A stretch of DNA of 64,000 bases from Marinitenerispora sediminis (lineage in GTDB: Bacteria; Actinomycetota; Actinomycetes; Streptosporangiales; Streptosporangiaceae). The notes under the pieces are model-generated. The model saw only the letters and a list, made by a program, of their open reading frames with translations. It searched no databases and was not told the DNA's origin. The position numbers were made by a program, and so were the translations under genes. Shown piece after piece: positions 26,415 through 34,396 of the stretch. Where the stretch lies: contig NZ_QEIO01000002.1 in assembly GCF_003336425.1 (NCBI RefSeq), positions 1 through 64,000 of the forward strand. The letters run 5' to 3'. Within the stretch, counting starts at the first letter, position 1. Every line of letters starts with the position of its first letter.

Positions 26415-27344
26415 TCAGAAGTCGATCCGCGCCATGCGGCGGATCACGACGAAACCGGTGACGAACAGCGACAGGGCCAGCGCGAGGATCACCAGCCCGA
26501 AGGGGCTCTCGACCATGGCCTCCACGGTGCCGGGCATCATCGCGTTGAGCAGGAAGAGCGCGCCGACGCCCATGACGAGCAGCGCCCAGGCGGTCGACGT
26601 GGTCTCGTTGAGGATGGTCCTGACCTCGCGCCGGGTCTCCTTCCGGCTCTCCAGCGTGTCGGAGATGGTGCGCAGCGCGGTGACCAGTGCGCCGCCGGAC
26701 CGGGCCGACACCAGCAGCGTGGAGACGAGCACCCCGATCTCGCGGGACGGCATGCGCTGGCGCAGGTCCTCGATCGCGGCCTCGAACGACTGGCCCAGCC
26801 GCATCGACTCCACCACCCGGCGCAGCTCCGCCCCGGCCGGGTCGTCGAGCTCGTCCGCCGCCATGTCGATGGCCGTGGGCAGCGCCAGGCCGGCCGATGT
26901 GGCATTGGACAGCACCCGCGCGAGTTCCGGCAGCTGGGCCGTGAACGCCTCCGTGCGGCGTTCCTCCTGCCTGCGCAGGTAGGCGAGGAACAGGAAGGCG
27001 ACCAGGCCGGCCGACAGCAGCCCGAAGAGCGGGGCGAGGATCTGCCAGACGAACACGATGGCCGCCACGATGGCGCCCAGTAGCAGCAGCAGGAACGTGG
27101 ACACCCGCACCCGCACCCCCGACCGGGCCAGCCGGCGGTACACCGCCCGGCCGAACTCGGTGCGGCGCAGCGCGACGTCCAGCCGCGCCAGCGGGCTGTT
27201 GGCCCGCCGCTCGACCTCGGCGAGCACGCTGCGCGACGCGAGCAGCCGCCGCTGCGCGACACCGTCCACGAAGACGACGATGCCCCACACCGCGAAGGCC
27301 AGCATCACGGCGGACAGCAGCAGGATCACGACCGGGTAGGTCAC
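26415..27344 (-). CDS. tadB: TadB-like pilus assembly inner-membrane protein
   Basis: The 309-residue protein is the second F-domain platform protein. Helices lie at the N-terminus (VVILLLSAVMLAFAVWGIVVFV), around residues 90-130, and at the C-terminus; the F domain includes LPELARVLSNATSAGLALPTAI, SMRLGQSFEAAIEDLRQRM and VLVSTLLVSARSGGALVTAL. The ATG overlaps the stop of the CpaF gene (ATGA), so platform and motor are translated in step. Confidence 0.85.
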   Translation of the reverse strand: MTYPVVILLLSAVMLAFAVWGIVVFVDGVAQRRLLASRSVLAEVERRANSPLARLDVALRRTEFGRAVYRRLARSGVRVRVSTFLLLLLGAIVAAIVFVWQILAPLFGLLSAGLVAFLFLAYLRRQEERRTEAFTAQLPELARVLSNATSAGLALPTAIDMAADELDDPAGAELRRVVESMRLGQSFEAAIEDLRQRMPSREIGVLVSTLLVSARSGGALVTALRTISDTLESRKETRREVRTILNETTSTAWALLVMGVGALFLLNAMMPGTVEAMVESPFGLVILALALSLFVTGFVVIRRMARIDF

Positions 27345-28699
27345 AGCGGGCCTCCGGCGGGGGAGTGGAAGGTGTCGACCGCCTGCGGGGCCGACTCCGG
27401 AGCGGCGACGCCGAACGACGCCGGAACCGACTCGCCCGCGTTGTAGATCCGCGCGGCGACGTGCCGCGGCAGCGGGAACCGCAGGAAGTCCCCGGTGACC
27501 GCGCGGCCGAGGTCCACGCGGTGCGTCTCGAAGCGCAGCAGCGGCTGCAACCGGAACTCCTCCCGCCGGGCCGAGGCGACCACCGCCACCTCCGACACCC
27601 GGCGGCTGCCGTCGGCGTAGCGCGCCAGGTGCACGATGACGTCGATGGCCGCGTTGATCTGGTCGCGGATCGCCTCGAAGGGGATCTTGACCTCGCTCAT
27701 GGAGGCGAGGGTGAGCAGCCGGTGCACCGCGTCGTCGGCCGAGTTGGCGTGCACCGTGGCCAGGGAGCCGTCATGGCCGGTGTTCATCGCCTGCAGCATG
27801 TCGAGGGTCTCGGCTCCGCGGACCTCCCCGACGATGATGCGGTCCGGGCGCATGCGCAGCGAGTTGCGCACCAGGTCGCGGATGGAGATGTGCCCGGCCC
27901 CCTCGATGTTGGGGGGCCGCGACTCCAGCCGGATGACGTGCTCCTGCTGGAGCTGCAGCTCGGCCGAGTCCTCGATGGTGACGATGCGCTCCGCCGCCGG
28001 CACGAAGGCCGAGAGCGCGTTGAGGAACGTCGTCTTCCCGGTGCCGGTGCCGCCCGAGACGATGACGTTGAACCGGGCCCGCACCAGGGCGGCCAGCAGG
28101 ACGCCGGTGGCCTCGTCGAGGCTGCCGTTGCCGACCAGCTGCTCGATCGTGAACGGTTTGGGGAACCGCCGGATCGTGATGACCGGCCCCGAGAGGGAGA
28201 GCGGGGGGATGATGACGTTCACCCGCTCGCCGGTGGGCAGCCGGGCGTCGACCATGGGGCTGGACTCGTCCACCCGGCGGTTCACCTGCGAGACGATGCG
28301 GTCGATCGTCTGGTACAGCTGCTCCTCGCTGGCGAAGGCGGTGTCGATACGCTCCACCCGGCCGCGCCGCTCGATGTAGACGTTGTCCGGTCCGTTCACC
28401 ATGATCTCGGTGATGCTCTCGTCGGCGAGCAGCGGCTCCAGCACGCCCAGGCCCAGTGCCTCGTCCACCACCCGGCGCACCATGTTGCCGCGCTCGCGGT
28501 CGGACAGCACGGGCCCCTCGCGCGAGATGAGGTGCCCGACGACCTTCTCCAGCCGGATGCGGCGCTGCTCCAGGCTGAGCATCGCGAGGTCGTCGAGGTT
28601 GATCTCGGTGAGCAGCCGCTGCCGCCAGTGGGCGACGCCGCCGCGCTCCGCCTGCTGCCCGGCGAGGCGGTCCTCGTCGAGCCGGTCCTTCAGTCCCAT
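27341..28699 (-). CDS. cpaF: CpaF/TadA-type pilus assembly ATPase
   Basis: The 452-residue protein is the motor ATPase of the Tad system. Visible motifs are the N-terminal CpaF block (LLADESITEIMVNGPDNVYI), Walker A SGGTGTGKTTFLNAL, an Asp box VTIEDSAELQL, Walker B RPDRIIVGEVRGAE and the His box GHDGSLATVHAN. It forms a cytoplasmic hexamer that drives pilin insertion through TadB and TadC. A C-terminal extension of about 40 residues past the usual end is Pro/Ala-rich. It starts 51 bases after the TadE gene. Confidence 0.92.
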   Translation of the reverse strand: MGLKDRLDEDRLAGQQAERGGVAHWRQRLLTEINLDDLAMLSLEQRRIRLEKVVGHLISREGPVLSDRERGNMVRRVVDEALGLGVLEPLLADESITEIMVNGPDNVYIERRGRVERIDTAFASEEQLYQTIDRIVSQVNRRVDESSPMVDARLPTGERVNVIIPPLSLSGPVITIRRFPKPFTIEQLVGNGSLDEATGVLLAALVRARFNVIVSGGTGTGKTTFLNALSAFVPAAERIVTIEDSAELQLQQEHVIRLESRPPNIEGAGHISIRDLVRNSLRMRPDRIIVGEVRGAETLDMLQAMNTGHDGSLATVHANSADDAVHRLLTLASMSEVKIPFEAIRDQINAAIDVIVHLARYADGSRRVSEVAVVASARREEFRLQPLLRFETHRVDLGRAVTGDFLRFPLPRHVAARIYNAGESVPASFGVAAPESAPQAVDTFHSPAGGPL

Positions 28700-28750
28700 G
28701 GGTGCCTGCCTGCGAGAGAGGGGAGTCGGCGGCCGTGCGGCCGTCCGGCG

Positions 28751-29137
28751 TCAGGGCATGTCGGCACGCCGCACCACCGTGACGTCGAGGTCGGCGATCC
28801 GGAAGACGATGGGGAGCTCAATGCGCACCTCCGTGTAGTAGCCGGCGTCGTCCCGGGGACCCGCGGTGACCACGGCGCCGTCCAGCCAGGACGGCAGCGC
28901 CTGCTGTGCCGTGCTCACCGCGGCGGCGGGGCCCGCGCCCCCGGCGCCCGCCGCGCGCGCCCCGGCGCGCGCGGCGTTCTCGGCCTGCTCGACGGCCACG
29001 AAGGAAACGAAGACCTCGACCGCGAGGGCGGTCACGAGCAGGAACAGCGGGAAGTAGGCGGCGAACTCCAGTAGCTGCGAGCCGCCGTCGCCGCGGGGCC
29101 GGCCCCGGGCGCGCACAGGTGGCACAGCGACCCTCAT
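28751..29137 (-). CDS. tadE: TadE-family pseudopilin
   Basis: The 128-residue protein carries a basic leader ending GDGGSQLLEFAAYFPLFLL, a class III signal with Glu at +5 after Gly, then EQAENAARAGARAA, the typical TadE segment after the helix. The extracytoplasmic part is about 70 residues. TadE-type pseudopilins are minor subunits needed for Flp pilus formation. It starts four bases after the end of the CpaE-TadE fusion gene. Confidence 0.82.
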   Translation of the reverse strand: MRVAVPPVRARGRPRGDGGSQLLEFAAYFPLFLLVTALAVEVFVSFVAVEQAENAARAGARAAGAGGAGPAAAVSTAQQALPSWLDGAVVTAGPRDDAGYYTEVRIELPIVFRIADLDVTVVRRADMP

Positions 29138-29141
29138 CGCG

Positions 29142-30761
29142 TCACCTCTCCGGAATGATCAGCGCCTCGCTGCTGATGTCCCACGGGCTGTCCACACCCG
29201 GGATCACCGCGGGCGTGGCGATGGTGACCCGCACGAACGACCGCCCCTCGCGCTGCACGACCGCGACGTCCAGGGTGTCCTCGCCGTCCCAGGGCGCCCG
29301 GACCCGCTTGACCGCCTCCTCGCGGATGGCGGCGGGGTCGTCGGGGGTGATGGCCGCCTGCCGCGCCCCCTCGTTGGCGGCGTGGCCGGCGTACATCCCG
29401 GTGAGGCCGACCAGCAGGACCTGCCACGCGATGAGCAGGGCGAGTCCGAGGAACGGCAGCACCGCCGCGAACTCCACGATGAGCGAGCCGGAGTCGCTCC
29501 GGGCGTGGCGGGACGGGCGGCCCCGGGCCGGCGTGGCGACGGTGGCGGGGTTCTCCCCGGCGCCGGCGAGCGCGGCGTCGGTGGCGGCGTCGTCGGGTGC
29601 GGGGACGGTGAGCATCCCCAGCTCGCCGGCGAGCCGGCCGAACGCCTTGAGGAGGGACTCGTCGGTCAGCCGGTCGGGGGCGCCGGTGTTGGACGCCTCC
29701 TCCAGCGCCCGGTAGGCGGCGGGGACGGGGGTGCGCAGCATGCTGCCGCCGAGCAGCTTGCGCGCGAAGTCCGGCTGGATCTCGTTGCGCCGGCTGTGCC
29801 GCATGAGCAGCGTCGTGACGTTCTCGGAAGCGCGGATCTGCAGGCGGTTCCACATGGCGATCAGCCGCTGCGCGCCGCGCAGCGCCGGGAGGTCGGGGTT
29901 GACCAGCACGACGGCGGTGTCGGACAGCTCCACGGCCATCGCGGTGGCCTCGGTCATGGCCGAGCCGCAGTCGACGATCACGAGGTCGAACCGGGAGCGC
30001 AGCGCGCCGAGGATCTGCCGGGAGGCCCGGGCCGTGACGTCCTCGCCGCGCTCGCCCTCGACCGGGGCCAGCAGGATGTGCAGGCCGTCCGGGTGGACGT
30101 ACAGGGTGTCGGCCAGCATGGCCGCGCTGATGTCGTCGGCGGCCTCGACCAGGTCGACGATGCTGCGCCGGTGCTTGAGGTCGAAGTAGCCCGGGATGTC
30201 GCCGGTCTGCAGGTCGAGGTCGACGAGGCACACCACCCGGCCGGCCCGGGCGGCGATCCGCGCGAGGTGGATCGCGGTCGTGGTGGTGCCGACCCCGCCC
30301 TTGGCACCGGTGAAGGTGATGATGGAGCCGCGCCGGCCGGTCACCGGGACGTCGAGCGACGCGGCCTCCAGGTGCCGGCGCAGCGTGCGGGACCACTCCG
30401 CGGCGGTGGTGACCCGCGCGCTGAGCTGCTCGATGGTGGCGTCGGCCTGCAGCAGCCCGCGGGCCCCGGCCTCCATCGCGTTGGTGAAGGTGTCGGGTTC
30501 GACCTCGTTGACGATGAGGATGACCGCGAGCTGGGGGTGGTTGCGTGAGATGTCGCGGACGAGGTCGAGCACCGGCAGCGGCCCGAGGTCCTCGTGGATG
30601 AGCACGACGTCCAGGCCGGGCAGCTTGCCCACGGTGTCGCTCACCTCGCGCGAGGTGCGGTGCACGCTCACGACCTCGGCGTCGCTGAGCTCCTCGAAGC
30701 GGGCGGTCAGGGCCTGCTCCAGCGCCGCGGTGGGTGCGGCGATCATCACCTGGTAGGTCAT
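29142..30761 (-). CDS. CpaE-type ATPase fused to a TadE-like pseudopilin domain
   Basis: One 539-residue frame encodes two parts. Residues 1-130 resemble the receiver-like domain of CpaE, followed by a MinD-like ATPase (SIITFTGAKGGVGTTTTAI, a deviant Walker A; LVDLDLQTGD; DLVIVDCGSAM), normally a soluble protein that positions the pilus machinery. After an Ala-rich linker the frame continues into SDSGSLIVEFAAVLPFLGL and a helix at about residue 426, then ANEGARQAAI, which is a TadE pseudopilin with the Gly and Glu of a class III cleavage site. I see no stop or frame change at the joint. An internal ATG in LGMLTV could allow separate translation. The start overlaps the stop of CpaB (ATGA). Confidence is high for both parts, moderate that they act as one chain. 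Confidence 0.8.
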   Translation of the reverse strand: MTYQVMIAAPTAALEQALTARFEELSDAEVVSVHRTSREVSDTVGKLPGLDVVLIHEDLGPLPVLDLVRDISRNHPQLAVILIVNEVEPDTFTNAMEAGARGLLQADATIEQLSARVTTAAEWSRTLRRHLEAASLDVPVTGRRGSIITFTGAKGGVGTTTTAIHLARIAARAGRVVCLVDLDLQTGDIPGYFDLKHRRSIVDLVEAADDISAAMLADTLYVHPDGLHILLAPVEGERGEDVTARASRQILGALRSRFDLVIVDCGSAMTEATAMAVELSDTAVVLVNPDLPALRGAQRLIAMWNRLQIRASENVTTLLMRHSRRNEIQPDFARKLLGGSMLRTPVPAAYRALEEASNTGAPDRLTDESLLKAFGRLAGELGMLTVPAPDDAATDAALAGAGENPATVATPARGRPSRHARSDSGSLIVEFAAVLPFLGLALLIAWQVLLVGLTGMYAGHAANEGARQAAITPDDPAAIREEAVKRVRAPWDGEDTLDVAVVQREGRSFVRVTIATPAVIPGVDSPWDISSEALIIPER

Positions 30762-31507
30762 CGGGCGCCCTCGCTGCCGCCCCGCTCCAGCAGCTCGGCC
30801 TGGTCGGCGGAGCAGAACTGGAGGTCGCCCGGGTCGCCGGAGCCCTCGGGGCTCACCAGCGCGAGCCGGAGCTTGTCGGCGAAGCCCTCCGCGTAGGTGA
30901 GGCGCAGCGTCTCCTCCGGGTCCAGCCGGAAGGTGACCGGCACGACGGAGTTGGTGCCGCCGGTCTGCGCGTCGATCTCGGAGCCGATCTCGCCCACCTC
31001 CAGCACCTCGACGTCGGTGAGCACCCGGACGGCGCACGCGCTCTGCTGGTCGTTGGGCTGGTAGGCGGCGTAGATGTCGACCCGCGACTGGCGGTCGACC
31101 TTGCCGGCGACGCCGGTCTCGGCGTTGATCATGATCGCGATCTCCCGCTCGCCCTCGTCCAGCTCCGGCGCGTCCACGACCATGCTCTTCTGCAGCAGGG
31201 TGCCGGAGTCCAGGAAGGTCGCGGAGACCGGTTGCCGGCCCAGCCGGCCGAGCGCCTCGTCGAGGTCGGCGCCGGTGAGGAAGACGTTGTCGTCGAAGAA
31301 CCGCGCCGGGACCGCGAACTCCTCCACCTGGTCCTCGGAGATCGGCTGGTACGGCGGCACGTCCTCGGTGAGGCGCAGCGCGACGCGGTAGGTGCCCATC
31401 TCGTTCTGCAGCGTGTTGGCGTAGGACACGATGGTGAACAGGACCGCGATGGCGCCGATCCCGGCGACGATCATCAGCAGCACGCCGCGTCGCTGACGGG
31501 GGTTCAT
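30758..31507 (-). CDS. cpaB: CpaB/RcpC-like Tad pilus assembly protein
   Basis: The 249-residue protein has one N-terminal membrane helix (GVLLMIVAGIGAIAVLFTIV) and a SAF-like domain (RVALRLTEDVPPYQPISEDQVEEF, then IAIMINAETGVAGKVDRQSRVDIYA), the arrangement of CpaB/RcpC. In Gram-negative bacteria it links inner membrane and secretin; in actinobacteria, without a secretin, it probably acts between membrane and wall. Two Cys residues (QSACAVRV, LQFCSAD) may pair outside the cell. The stop overlaps the start of the CpaE fusion gene. Confidence 0.82.
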   Translation of the reverse strand: MNPRQRRGVLLMIVAGIGAIAVLFTIVSYANTLQNEMGTYRVALRLTEDVPPYQPISEDQVEEFAVPARFFDDNVFLTGADLDEALGRLGRQPVSATFLDSGTLLQKSMVVDAPELDEGEREIAIMINAETGVAGKVDRQSRVDIYAAYQPNDQQSACAVRVLTDVEVLEVGEIGSEIDAQTGGTNSVVPVTFRLDPEETLRLTYAEGFADKLRLALVSPEGSGDPGDLQFCSADQAELLERGGSEGAR

Positions 31508-31550
31508 GACGTTCCGTTTCTACTCGGGCGGGAGCGAGGGGGCGGCCGGG

Positions 31551-32576
31551 TCAGCGGGCCGTGGGACGGAAGGCGGGCGGCCCGAGGCCGGGGGCGGCGT
31601 TCGGGCCGGTCGAGGGGTCCGCCGCGGGCGGAGCGGCCGGTTCGACGCGGGCGCGCTCCGGCAGAGGCGCGGCGGGAGCGGGCAGCTCGCCCGCCCGCGC
31701 GTAGGAGGGCGGCCGCCCGACCGGAGGGCGGTTGGCGGCCCCGCAGAACGGGCAGCGCGGGGCGGCGACGGGTTCGCGGCACCAGGCGCAGGTGGTCGGC
31801 CGGATGCTGCGCACCGGATGCGACAGCGCCTCCTGGTGGGCGCTGAAGGCCACGAACTCGACGTAGCGCGACGACCCCCAGTACCGCGCGCCCAGCGGTT
31901 GCGGCGGCAGCGGCCGGGTGCTGACGGCCCGCACCAGGGGAAGGAAGCGGGAGTCGAACGCCGCGGCCTCGGGGTCGCCCGCCGCGGAGACGAGCATCTG
32001 CACCGGGTCGACCGGGTGGAAGGGCGGCGCGGGGGTCGGTCTTCCACCGCGCACCCGCGCGACGTGCCGGGTCGGCGCGCAGAATGCCAGGAACGCAGAC
32101 TTGGGGGAATAGGACGCGATGTGCTGCCCGACCGAAATGGGGAGTGTCGACAGGTTGCTGACGCCTTTCAGCCAGGCGCCGGCCAGGACGTGCCGGGGGA
32201 GTTCGTCGGCGAGCGCCGCGACCAGCCCGGCGGGAAGGTAGGGAGCGAGATAGGCGAGCTGGTCTGCGAGCAGCGAGAACGCCAGCGGGGAGAGGTCCAC
32301 TGCAATGCCGGCGACGTGGTCGGTGCGCAGGGCCCCGCGCGCGAACTGAATGGCGCGTTCCGGATGGTCCGCACGCCATTTCGGATAGAGCGCCACCACT
32401 TTTCGGTCTTGAGCCGTATGATGTGCGGCGAAGTCCAGGAAGTCCGCGCACCGGGTGGCGAGATCATCGCCCGCCAGGGGGAAGCGCTGTGCCTGGGCGG
32501 CACCGAGGTGGCCGGTGCTCGGGATGTCCGCGAGCAGCGCGACGACACTGGGTGACCTCGGACGGTCGGTGGACAC
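31551..32576 (-). CDS. Uncharacterised protein with C-terminal zinc ribbon, first gene of the Tad operon
   Basis: The 341-residue product is of no family I know. Residues 1-250 look like a soluble alpha/beta or helical domain with no signal or membrane helix. Near residue 268 there is a short zinc-ribbon motif (CAWC then CPFC, ten residues apart), followed by a Pro/Ala-rich disordered tail of about 60 residues. It starts the Tad operon, 43 bases ahead of CpaB, with GTG and GGGAG eight bases upstream. A cytoplasmic scaffold or regulator of the pilus is possible but this is position-based only. Confidence 0.65.
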   Translation of the reverse strand: MSTDRPRSPSVVALLADIPSTGHLGAAQAQRFPLAGDDLATRCADFLDFAAHHTAQDRKVVALYPKWRADHPERAIQFARGALRTDHVAGIAVDLSPLAFSLLADQLAYLAPYLPAGLVAALADELPRHVLAGAWLKGVSNLSTLPISVGQHIASYSPKSAFLAFCAPTRHVARVRGGRPTPAPPFHPVDPVQMLVSAAGDPEAAAFDSRFLPLVRAVSTRPLPPQPLGARYWGSSRYVEFVAFSAHQEALSHPVRSIRPTTCAWCREPVAAPRCPFCGAANRPPVGRPPSYARAGELPAPAAPLPERARVEPAAPPAADPSTGPNAAPGLGPPAFRPTAR

Positions 32577-32980
32577 GGTGCATGCTCCCTGGGGGTGCGG
32601 CGCGGGGCGCCGACTCTGACGGGGGCCGGCGCGGCCCTATGGGGACGTATCGTAACGAGGCGCCCTGCGATCCCTCTACCGGGGACGATTCACTTGTCGC
32701 CACTCAACGCTCTGATACACGGTGCGTTATTGCGGGTGGAAAAAGCAAGACGTCCACAGGCCAAAATGCACCTGAATGTCATGTGATGGCCGGATTGAGG
32801 CGGGGTTCACTTCGACGTCGTGCCTGATACGCCCTCCTTTTCGCCGCGAAATGCGGCGGCGTCCCGATCGCGGACCGGAACGCCCCGCGCGGCCGCGCGA
32901 CGCGGGCGCGCCGCCAGCGCCCGCCAGGGGCCGGCGAGGCCGCGCCCGGCACACGCGCTCCGGGCCGGACGCGACGCCGG
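32577..32980. promoter_or_regulatory. Upstream region of the Tad operon
   Basis: These 404 bases hold no convincing gene. The segment 32690-32830 is markedly AT-richer than the surroundings, as expected for the promoter of the long minus-strand Tad operon. The XRE regulator gene ends on the other side, reading in the same direction. Small open frames here lack Shine-Dalgarno sequences and similarity. Confidence 0.4.
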
Positions 32981-33868
32981 TCAGGCCTCGCCGGCCGCGC
33001 GGGCGTTCTCCGCCTCGTCCAGCGTCGCCGACCAGCTGGCGAGCAGCTTCAGCCCGTCCTGTGACGCCGACCCCTGCTCGGCCGTGTAGACGAAGAGCGA
33101 CAGTCCGGTGTCGGCGGCGAGCTCCATCGCCTCGAACGCCAGGTCCAGGTCCCCGACGACCGGATGGCGCAGGCGTTTGACGCCGGTGGTGTGGGCGTGC
33201 ACGTTATGGGCGGCCCACAGGCCGCGGAAGGCCTCGCTGCGCGTCGACAGCTCCCCGACGAGATCGGACAGCTCCCGGTCGTAGGGATCCCGTCCCGCCT
33301 CCGAGCGCAGCAGCGCCACGGTGTCGTGTGCCGCCTTGTCCCAGTCCCGGTAGAACCTCGTCGCGCGCTGGTCGAGGAAGATGAAGCGGGCGTAGTTGGC
33401 CGGCCGGGGCAGGGCGATATCCATGTCGGAGTACAGGGCGCGCCCCAGCCGGTTGGTGGCGAGGACGTCCAGCCGCCGGTTCTGCACCACCGCGGGAGCG
33501 CCTGTCATGGCCTCCAGGACGCGCAGGACGCCCGGCCGGACCTCCTCCCGCCGCCGCGCCGTCCGGCGGCGCGTGCGGGCCCTGGGGCTGGCGGCGCGCG
33601 CGAGGTCGAACAGGTGCGCGGACTCCACCTCGTTCAGCTGCAGCGCGCGGGCGAGCGCCTCCAGCACGCTCTCGGAGACCCCGCTCGCGTTGCCCCGCTC
33701 CAGGCGCGTGTAGTAGTCGACGCTGACCCCCGCGAGCAGCGCGACCTCCTCCCGGCGCAGTCCGGGAACGCGTCGGTTGCGGCCGTAGGACGGCAGGCCC
33801 GCCTGCTGGGGCGTGATCCTCGCCCGCCGCGTGACCAGGAACTCGCGGATCTCGTTTCGGCTGTCCAC
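32981..33868 (-). CDS. XRE-family regulator with MmyB-like ligand domain
   Basis: The 295-residue protein has an N-terminal helix-turn-helix (GLRREEVALLAGVSVDYYTRLERG, about residues 35-60) and a C-terminal MmyB-like PAS-type domain (residues 110-285; LDVLATNRLGRALYSDM, then LRHPVVGDLDLAFEAMEL and FVYTAEQGSAS), the layout of a large actinobacterial family that often controls a neighbouring dehydrogenase gene. The ligand is unknown; some relatives bind fatty acids. No oxidoreductase gene sits divergently next to it here; the nearest divergent gene is the trehalose synthase 528 bases away. GTG start. Confidence 0.85.
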   Translation of the reverse strand: MDSRNEIREFLVTRRARITPQQAGLPSYGRNRRVPGLRREEVALLAGVSVDYYTRLERGNASGVSESVLEALARALQLNEVESAHLFDLARAASPRARTRRRTARRREEVRPGVLRVLEAMTGAPAVVQNRRLDVLATNRLGRALYSDMDIALPRPANYARFIFLDQRATRFYRDWDKAAHDTVALLRSEAGRDPYDRELSDLVGELSTRSEAFRGLWAAHNVHAHTTGVKRLRHPVVGDLDLAFEAMELAADTGLSLFVYTAEQGSASQDGLKLLASWSATLDEAENARAAGEA

Positions 33869-34396
33869 GTCCCCAGGCTATGTTCACGCCGCGCCGCGGA
33901 GGGAGGTCCTGCCGCTACCCCTCGGCGGGGGTTCCGCGGCGGGAGCCCCCGCCGGGCGGGCGCGGCCACCGGACAGGACGTCGGCACCCGGACACGGGTC
34001 GCTGTCCGGGCCGCGGCCCGGGACCCCACGAAGTACGGACGCGGGCCGCAGAGGATGCGTCGGCGCTCCGCACGGATCCGCAGGTCGCGGCGGTGCCGGC
34101 CGGTGCGCCGGCCAGGGGAGCGAGAGCGGTCGCCCGGATAGGTGATCATCACCCCCGCCGACGCGTTAGGCTCCCGTATCCCGCGATTCAGCGTGGCGGG
34201 CCCGTCGGCTCCGTGCGGCAACGGAGGGACGACGGGACCGAGACGAAGGCCACGCTTCCCCAACGAGACGGTCGCGGGGTGGGGCATCGGTGCCGACCCA
34301 CCGCATGCCGAGCCGACCTGCCGCGGGCGGAGGACAACGACGTGCCCCGCGAGCGGGAGCGGAGCCCCTTCCCTACTCAGCAAGAGACGAGATGCC
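33869..34396. other. 528-base divergent intergenic region
   Basis: No gene is supported between the XRE regulator and the trehalose synthase. An open frame continues upstream of the synthase start to 34142 but its composition (many Arg, Pro, Gly and no family match) suggests it is not translated. The region would carry the promoters of both flanking genes; I cannot fix a -35/-10 pair. Confidence 0.4.

Noticed and set aside
34142-34396. N-terminal extension of the trehalose synthase to 34142
   Set aside because: The added 85 residues are Arg/Pro/Gly-rich without similarity; homologues begin close to the conserved PDYVEWL segment.
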